Below are positions 59,232-64,000 of a stretch of 64,000 nt of DNA, in pieces. Location of the stretch: contig NZ_BMJQ01000001.1 of the NCBI RefSeq assembly GCF_014643535.1, positions 434,001 to 498,000 of the forward strand, given 5' to 3'. The notes beneath the pieces were generated by a model. The model was given only the letters and a program-made list of their open reading frames with translations. It made no database searches and had not been told where the DNA came from. Positions within the stretch are counted from its first letter, which is position 1, and the number at the start of each line of letters is the position of its first letter. This DNA comes from Aliidongia dinghuensis (lineage in GTDB: Bacteria; Pseudomonadota; Alphaproteobacteria; ATCC43930; CGMCC-115725). The position numbers and the translations under genes were made by a program.

Positions 59232-60890
59232 ATGACAAGAGAGGGGAAACGACGGCGATCGTCCGGCCGGCACCTGTGGCTGCTGGGCGCCGTGCCGCTG
59301 GCGCTGGCCTTCGGCCATCGCGCCGAGGCGGCGAATTGCGAGGGCCTCACCGGGCTTAAGGTGCCGAACACCACCATCACCGCGGCCGTGAGCGTGCCGG
59401 CCGGCACCTATGTGGCGCCCGACGGGGCGAGCTATCCGGACATGCCGGCGTTCTGCCGGGTCGCGGCCACCGTCAGCACGGTGCCGACCGAGGCGGTCAA
59501 GATCGAGGTCTGGCTGCCGAGTGCGACCTGGAACGGCCGGTTCGAGGGGTTGGGCTCCGGCGGCTTCGGCGGCTCGATCCTCTATTATGAGCTGGCACCG
59601 GCCGTGCAGCGCGGCTTTGCCGCGGCCAATACCGACACGGGGCACGAGGGCGGTGCCAGCGGAGCCATCGGCCAGACGCTGCCCTGGGCGCAGAACCCGG
59701 TGTCTTTGCGCGACTGGGGCCATAGCTCGATCCATCTCATGTCCGAAAGCGCCAAGGCGATCGTGCAGGCGTTTTACGGCCACAAGGCGAGCTATGCCTA
59801 TTACGACGGCTGCTCGACCGGCGGTGCCGAGGCGATGGAGGAGGCCGAGTACTACCCCGACGATTACGACGGCATCCACGCCGGCTCGCCGGGCATGGAC
59901 TACAGCCACCTGATGATGAGCTTCCTCTGGGGGGCGTTGCCATCGGCGAAGGATCCGGGCGCCGCCCTCCCGGCCGCCAAGCTCGCGTTGCTGCATCAGG
60001 CGGTGCTGGGCGCCTGCCAGGCGAAGGACGGCAGCGTCGCCGGCGACACGTTCCTGAACGATCCACGCAAATGCGACTTCGACCCGGCCCAGCTGCAGTG
60101 CAAGCCCGGCCAGGACCCGAGCACCTGCCTCACCGCCGCGCAGACTGAGGCGGCGGAGCAGCTCTACCATCCGGTGACTGACCCAGAGAGCGGGCTGCGG
60201 CTCTATCCTGGCTTCGCGCGCGGCAGCGAGGACAATTGGTCGCTGATCCAGGGTGCGCTCGTGCCGTTCTATGCCCAGCCGCTGCTGGCCAACACCGTGT
60301 TCAATAACCCGAACTGGGATTGGACCAGCTTCAACTTCTCGAGCGACGCGCGGCAGGTCGATCGCGTGCTGAGCCCGGTCATCAACGCGACCCGGCCGAA
60401 CCTGGAGCGGTTCGAGGCGCACGGCGGCAAGCTGATCATGACGCAGGGCTGGGACGATCCCTTGAACGCCCAGACCCTGCCGATCGAATATTTCAACAAT
60501 GTCCTCATCGAAGGACGCAATCTCGAGCAGGTCCACCGCTTCTACCGGCTGTTTATGGCGCCGGGCATGGGTCATTGCGCCGGCGGCCCCGGCCCGAACA
60601 GCTTTGATTCGGTCGGCGCGCTTCAGGCCTGGGTCGAGCAAGGCCAAGCGCCGGAGCAGCTCATTGCGACCAAATTCGTGAACGACAATCCGGCGGACGG
60701 CGTCGCCATGACGCGGCCGCTCTGCGCCTATCCAGCGCGGGCTCAATACAAGGGCAAGGGCAGCACGAGCGAGGCCTCGAGCTTCACCTGCGTCACGGAC
60801 CACCGCGAGTTCGCGAAGGACCTGCGGCAGGAGATCGACAATCTCGTCGCCACATACCGGTCGGGCGACCTCGAGAACCTGCCAAACTGA
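59232..60890 (+). CDS. tannase/feruloyl esterase family secreted hydrolase
   Basis: A 552-residue exported esterase. A signal peptide (RHLWLLGAVPLALAFGHRAEA) precedes the alpha/beta-hydrolase with nucleophile Ser195 in GCSTGG; the acid is in QGWDDPLNAQTLP and the His in GMGHCAGGPGPNSFD. A cysteine next to the nucleophile and another next to the His are the known disulfide of this family. The family hydrolyses gallate or hydroxycinnamate esters of plant polymers. Together with the transporter upstream it would release and take up an aromatic acid. GGGAGGGAACG precedes the ATG. Confidence 0.9.
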   Translation: MTREGKRRRSSGRHLWLLGAVPLALAFGHRAEAANCEGLTGLKVPNTTITAAVSVPAGTYVAPDGASYPDMPAFCRVAATVSTVPTEAVKIEVWLPSATWNGRFEGLGSGGFGGSILYYELAPAVQRGFAAANTDTGHEGGASGAIGQTLPWAQNPVSLRDWGHSSIHLMSESAKAIVQAFYGHKASYAYYDGCSTGGAEAMEEAEYYPDDYDGIHAGSPGMDYSHLMMSFLWGALPSAKDPGAALPAAKLALLHQAVLGACQAKDGSVAGDTFLNDPRKCDFDPAQLQCKPGQDPSTCLTAAQTEAAEQLYHPVTDPESGLRLYPGFARGSEDNWSLIQGALVPFYAQPLLANTVFNNPNWDWTSFNFSSDARQVDRVLSPVINATRPNLERFEAHGGKLIMTQGWDDPLNAQTLPIEYFNNVLIEGRNLEQVHRFYRLFMAPGMGHCAGGPGPNSFDSVGALQAWVEQGQAPEQLIATKFVNDNPADGVAMTRPLCAYPARAQYKGKGSTSEASSFTCVTDHREFAKDLRQEIDNLVATYRSGDLENLPN

Positions 60891-60897
60891 CTTGAGG

Positions 60898-60926
60898 GCG
60901 AGTGCAGGCCCTCGACCTGCACTCGC
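60898..60926. terminator. hairpin terminator between esterase gene and msrA
   Basis: GCGAGTGCAGG and CCTGCACTCGC are perfect 11-bp arms around CCCTCGA, followed by TTCTTCC. It lies just after the esterase stop and before the convergent msrA end. Confidence 0.8.
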
Positions 60927-60939
60927 TTCTTCCCTGGGC

Positions 60940-61449
60940 TCAGGCGACGTTCGCCCGGCGCGGCAGCTTCCAGTTCGGCCGCACGAAATGGCAGGTGTAG
61001 CCGTTCGGGATGCGCTCCAGGTAATCCTGGTGCTCGCTTTCGGCCTCCCAGAAGTCGCTGGCCGGCGTCACTTCCGTCACCACCTTGCCCGGCCACAGGC
61101 CCGAGGCATCGACGTCGGCGATCGTCTCGAGCGCCTCCTGCTTCTGCTCCTCGCTCGTGTAGAAGATCGCCGAGCGGTAGCTCGTGCCCCGGTCGTTGCC
61201 CTGGCGGTTGAGCGTCGTCGGGTCATGGATCTGGAAGAAGAATTCCAAGAGCGTCCGGTAGCTGGTCTTCGCCGGATCGAAGACGATCTCGATCGCCTCG
61301 GCATGGTTGCCATGGTTGCGATAGGTCGCGTTCCGCACCTCGCCGCCGGTATAGCCGACACGGGTCCCGATCACGCCGGGATAGCGACGGATCAGGTCCT
61401 GCATCCCCCAGAAGCAACCGCCGGCCAGGACGGCCCGTTCTTCGGTCAT
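60940..61449 (-). CDS. msrA: peptide-methionine (S)-S-oxide reductase
   Basis: A 169-residue repair enzyme that reduces methionine-S-sulfoxide in proteins and free form. The catalytic Cys12 lies in [36 protein letters not shown] and [26 protein letters not shown] are the family blocks. No C-terminal resolving cysteines are visible (the chain ends [10 protein letters not shown]), so it may be the one-Cys type or use thioredoxin directly. GAGGATATCC precedes the ATG. Confidence 0.96.
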   Translation of the reverse strand: MTEERAVLAGGCFWGMQDLIRRYPGVIGTRVGYTGGEVRNATYRNHGNHAEAIEIVFDPAKTSYRTLLEFFFQIHDPTTLNRQGNDRGTSYRSAIFYTSEEQKQEALETIADVDASGLWPGKVVTEVTPASDFWEAESEHQDYLERIPNGYTCHFVRPNWKLPRRANVA

Positions 61450-61492
61450 CGGATATCCTCCATTCAGGTCAAGACGGTTCGGCAGATCGCCG

Positions 61493-61526
61493 CTCAGGCA
61501 GAAGGTGGCGATCCGAGCGCGATCTG
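61493..61526. terminator. inverted repeat downstream of the P450 gene
   Basis: CAGATCGC and GCGATCTG are perfect 8-bp arms with an 18-bp spacer, between the P450 stop and the msrA start, both leftward. A weak terminator or an msrA regulatory site. Confidence 0.35.
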
Positions 61527-61533
61527 TCCAATC

Positions 61534-61555
61534 ACACGATCTCGAACAGGCCGGC
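61534..61555. repeat. copy of the thiolase gene 3' end
   Basis: These 22 bases are identical to 62898-62919, which encode the last seven residues of the thiolase gene. On the minus strand the copy reads KAGLFEIV and then TGA, in a different frame from the P450 gene whose stop lies just upstream. It has the look of a leftover from a rearranged or duplicated thiolase gene. Confidence 0.7.
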
Positions 61556-61560
61556 CTTCG

Positions 61561-62841
61561 TCAGTGCCGGGTTCTCACCTGGTCCGGCGGAATGCGCACG
61601 TTGAGGGTCGAATAGCCCTTCACGAAGGTCGAGAAGATGCGCTGCGGTTCGTCCATGACCTCGATGCGGCCGAAGCGCTCAAGGATCTCCTCCCACAGGA
61701 TGCGCAGCTGCAGGTCGGCGAGCCGTTCGCCGAGGCATCGATGCAGCCCGAAGCCGAACGACAGGTGCCGGCGCGGCCGTTCGCGGTCGACGATGAGCCG
61801 CTCGGCGTCGGCGATCACGTCCTCGTCGTAATTGCCGGACACGTACCACATGACGACCTTGTCGCCGGCCTTGATGGCATGGCCCTCGAACGCATGGTCG
61901 CGCGTCGCCGTCCGGCGCATGTGGGCGAGCGGCGTCTGCCAGCGGATGATTTCCGGCACCATGTTCGGCACCAGGCCGGGGTTGGCGATAAGCTTCGTGT
62001 ATTCGTCCGGAAACTTGTTCAAGGCATAGAGCCCGCCAGTGATCGAGTTCCGCGTCGTGTCGTTGCCGCCGACGATGAGCAGCAGCAGATTGCCGAGGAA
62101 GTCCATCGGGCTCTGGTGCCGGGTCGCCTCCGCGTGCGCCATCATCGACACGAGATCATTGCGCGGTGGCGCGTTCACCCGCTCGTTCCAGAGCTGGGTG
62201 AAATAGTGCAGGCACTCGAGCATCTCAGCCTTGCGCTGCTCGTCGCTGTCGACGATGCCATGGCCGGGCAGCGCCGTCGCCACGTCGGACCAGCGGGTGA
62301 GCTTGCGCCGGTCTTCCCAAGGGAAATCGAACAAGGTCGCAAGCAGTTGCGTCGTAAGCTCGATCGACACGCGCTCGACCCAGTTGAAGGTCTCGCCGAT
62401 CGGCAATCCATCGAGCACGGCCTGGGCGCGCTCGCGCACGAGCCGTTCCAGGTGTGCCAGGCTCGGCGCGCCGACGATCGGCTGGACTGCCGCGCGCTGC
62501 TCGTCGTGCCGCGGCGGATCCATGGCGATGAACATGGGCAGCACGAAGTCGACCAACTGGTCGCGCATCGTGATGCCGCCGTATTTCACGTCGGAGGAGA
62601 ACACCTCGGTGTTCGCCTCGATCTGCATGATGTGCCGGTACTTCGTGATCGACCAGAACGGCCCGAACTCGCTTGCGCCGCAGTAATGCACCGGCGCCTC
62701 GCGGCGCAGGCGCGCGAAATAGGGCCAGATCGCGTCCTCTTGGAACAGGATCGGCTGGCCGACATTGATCTCGTCGACCGGCACTGTGTCAGCCGCAGCG
62801 AGCAGCGCCTCGCGCGAGGGATGGTCCGGCATGTTCATCAT
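61561..62841 (-). CDS. cytochrome P450, CYP153-like
   Basis: A 426-residue soluble heme monooxygenase. The heme loop FGFGLHRCLGER carries the thiolate Cys369. The I-helix oxygen-activation motif reads LLLIVGGNDTTRNSITGG, and EIIRWQTPLAHMRR contains the ExxR motif. These three blocks match the CYP153 family of bacterial alkane/fatty-acid terminal hydroxylases; other hydroxylases of steroid or terpenoid type are possible. No ferredoxin or ferredoxin reductase gene is seen in the window. It is 54 bp downstream of the thiolase gene on the same strand, suggesting use in a catabolic route for a hydrocarbon or fatty acid. Confidence 0.9.
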   Translation of the reverse strand: MMNMPDHPSREALLAAADTVPVDEINVGQPILFQEDAIWPYFARLRREAPVHYCGASEFGPFWSITKYRHIMQIEANTEVFSSDVKYGGITMRDQLVDFVLPMFIAMDPPRHDEQRAAVQPIVGAPSLAHLERLVRERAQAVLDGLPIGETFNWVERVSIELTTQLLATLFDFPWEDRRKLTRWSDVATALPGHGIVDSDEQRKAEMLECLHYFTQLWNERVNAPPRNDLVSMMAHAEATRHQSPMDFLGNLLLLIVGGNDTTRNSITGGLYALNKFPDEYTKLIANPGLVPNMVPEIIRWQTPLAHMRRTATRDHAFEGHAIKAGDKVVMWYVSGNYDEDVIADAERLIVDRERPRRHLSFGFGLHRCLGERLADLQLRILWEEILERFGRIEVMDEPQRIFSTFVKGYSTLNVRIPPDQVRTRH

Positions 62842-62895
62842 GTCTGTTCCTGGGGGCCAGGCCCTCGCGCGAGTGGCGGGATCGGTTGGCGGAGC

Positions 62896-64000
62896 TTACA
62901 CGATCTCGAACAGGCCGGCGGCACCCATGCCGCCGCCGATGCACATGGTGACGACGCCGAGCTTGGCGCCGCGCCGTTTGCCTTCGATCAGCAGGTGGCC
63001 GGTCATGCGCGCACCCGACATGCCATAGGGATGGCCGATCGAGATGGCGCCGCCGTCGACGTTCAGGCGGTCGGCCGGGATGCCGAGCCGGTCGCGGCAA
63101 TAGAGCACCTGCACCGCGAAGGCCTCGTTCAGCTCCCAGATGTCGATGTCGGCGACGGTGAGGCCGTGGCGCTTCAAGAGGGTGGGCACCGCAAAGACCG
63201 GACCGATGCCCATCTCGTCCGGTTCGCAGCCGGCGACCGCCAGGCCCCGGAAGATGCCGAGCGGCTTGAGGCCGCGCCGTGCCGCCTCCCGGTCGGACAT
63301 GACGACGGCCGCCGACGCGCCGTCCGACAGCTGGCTCGCGTTGCCGGCCGTGATGGTCTTGTCCGGCCCGCGCACCGGCTCGAGCTTGGCCAGGCCCTCG
63401 AGCGTCGTGTCGGCGCGGTTGCCCTCGTCCTTCGTCACGGTGACCGTCTCACGCCGGGTCTCGCCGGTCGCCTTGTCGATGACCGCCTTCACCGTCGTGA
63501 TCGGCACGATCTCGGCATCGAACCTTCCGTCGCGCTGGCCGGCTGCGGTACGGCGCTGGCTTTCGAGCGCGAAGGCATCCTGCGCCGCGCGAGCGACGCC
63601 ATAGCGCGCGGCCACGACCTCGGCCGTATCCAGCATGGGCATGTAGATGTCGGGCTTGTGCTCGGTGAGCCAGGGATCCGGCTCCTGCGGCAGGCCGCCC
63701 ATACCCTGGACCAGACTGATCGATTCGAGCCCGCCGGCGATCGCGACCGGCACCTGGTCGACAATCACCCTCTGCGCCGCAATCGCGATCGCCTGCAGGC
63801 CCGAGCTGCAATAGCGGTTGACGGTCATGGCCGCGACCGAGGCGGGCAGGCCGGCCCGGATCGCCGCCTGGCGCGCGATGTTGCCGCCGGTCGCGCCCTG
63901 CGGCAGCGCGCAACCCAGGATCACGTCCTCGACCTCGCCGCCGTCGAGCTTCGCCCGCTCGGCCGCCGCGCGGATGACGTGCCCGCCCATTTCGGCGCCG
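62896..64000 (-). CDS. acetyl-CoA acyltransferase (thiolase), N-terminus outside window
   Basis: At least 368 residues of a thiolase, cut by the window edge. The nucleophile Cys is in [30 protein letters not shown] and [17 protein letters not shown] (catalytic His) follow, and the second catalytic Cys is in [18 protein letters not shown] at the end. The family cleaves 3-oxoacyl-CoA with CoA or forms acetoacetyl-CoA. The segment [25 protein letters not shown] is typical of the FadA/PcaF-related beta-oxidation group. It is the first gene visible of a leftward unit with the P450. Confidence 0.93.
   Translation of the reverse strand, partial: GAEMGGHVIRAAAERAKLDGGEVEDVILGCALPQGATGGNIARQAAIRAGLPASVAAMTVNRYCSSGLQAIAIAAQRVIVDQVPVAIAGGLESISLVQGMGGLPQEPDPWLTEHKPDIYMPMLDTAEVVAARYGVARAAQDAFALESQRRTAAGQRDGRFDAEIVPITTVKAVIDKATGETRRETVTVTKDEGNRADTTLEGLAKLEPVRGPDKTITAGNASQLSDGASAAVVMSDREAARRGLKPLGIFRGLAVAGCEPDEMGIGPVFAVPTLLKRHGLTVADIDIWELNEAFAVQVLYCRDRLGIPADRLNVDGGAISIGHPYGMSGARMTGHLLIEGKRRGAKLGVVTMCIGGGMGAAGLFEIV

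Overview
The window is a 64-kb piece of a high-GC (roughly two-thirds GC) alphaproteobacterial chromosome. G/C-ending codons, single-copy metabolic genes of alphaproteobacterial type, Shine-Dalgarno-led starts and short palindromic intergenic repeats fit a free-living, soil- or rhizosphere-type Rhodospirillales/Azospirillales-like organism. This is inferred from gene content; no rRNA or other firm phylogenetic marker is present. I see no rRNA, CRISPR array, transposase, integrase or prophage.

Layout. 1-2.8 kb: the end of an upstream gene, a TetR regulator with its aldo/keto reductase partner, and an orphan ABC-type binding protein. 2.97-8.1 kb: sulfite reductase hemoprotein (cysI), a small FlbD-like protein, an amidase plus acetamidase/formamidase pair, and a PAS protein behind an unusual cluster of repeated motifs. 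8.5-17.6 kb: a one-directional surface-glycan cluster (four glycosyltransferases, an MsbA-type ABC exporter, a methyltransferase and an acyltransferase). 17.7-28.1 kb: a TPP enzyme, a GNAT, small exported proteins, an M20 amidohydrolase, a hybrid histidine kinase translationally coupled to a small VGIKG-repeat protein, an MFS permease and an oligopeptide-binding protein. 28.1-30.75 kb: an AT-richer accessory stretch with a kelch-type exported protein, ending at a tRNA-Val(GAC) gene. 31-36.5 kb: N-formylglutamate amidohydrolase, phenylalanine hydroxylase with a clear promoter, an MFS transporter, a YaiI-type protein, gluconokinase and an exported pepsin-like protein.

36.6-40.9 kb: a pentose-phosphate/sugar-isomerase operon transcribed leftward as pgi, gnd, rpe, rpiA; gluconokinase upstream could feed 6-phosphogluconate into it. 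41-47.3 kb: a second M20 amidohydrolase (paralogue of the one at 21.5 kb), a CaiB-type CoA transferase, a glycine-zipper lipoprotein and aminopeptidase N. 47.3-51.3 kb: a probable small RNA, two DUF190 proteins, a MarR-GNAT pair, a VOC protein and two envelope stress-type membrane proteins. 51.4-55.1 kb: an extradiol dioxygenase and a YceI-cytochrome b561-YceI operon, with a divergent LysR gene. 55.1-60.9 kb: a second LysR gene facing a CitMHS transporter, a split AtuA-type protein and a secreted tannase/feruloyl esterase, reading as uptake and breakdown of an aromatic ester or carboxylate. 60.9-64 kb: MsrA, a CYP153-like cytochrome P450 and a thiolase that runs off the window.

The strongest candidate for something undescribed is the 84-residue protein at 24.7-24.9 kb, built from a 15-bp tandem repeat (GIKGV/A pentapeptides), whose stop overlaps the start of a hybrid sensor kinase. 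Other leads are the orphan intrinsic terminator at 47.6 kb, the motif cluster at 8.16-8.25 kb, and a copied thiolase 3' end after the P450 gene.
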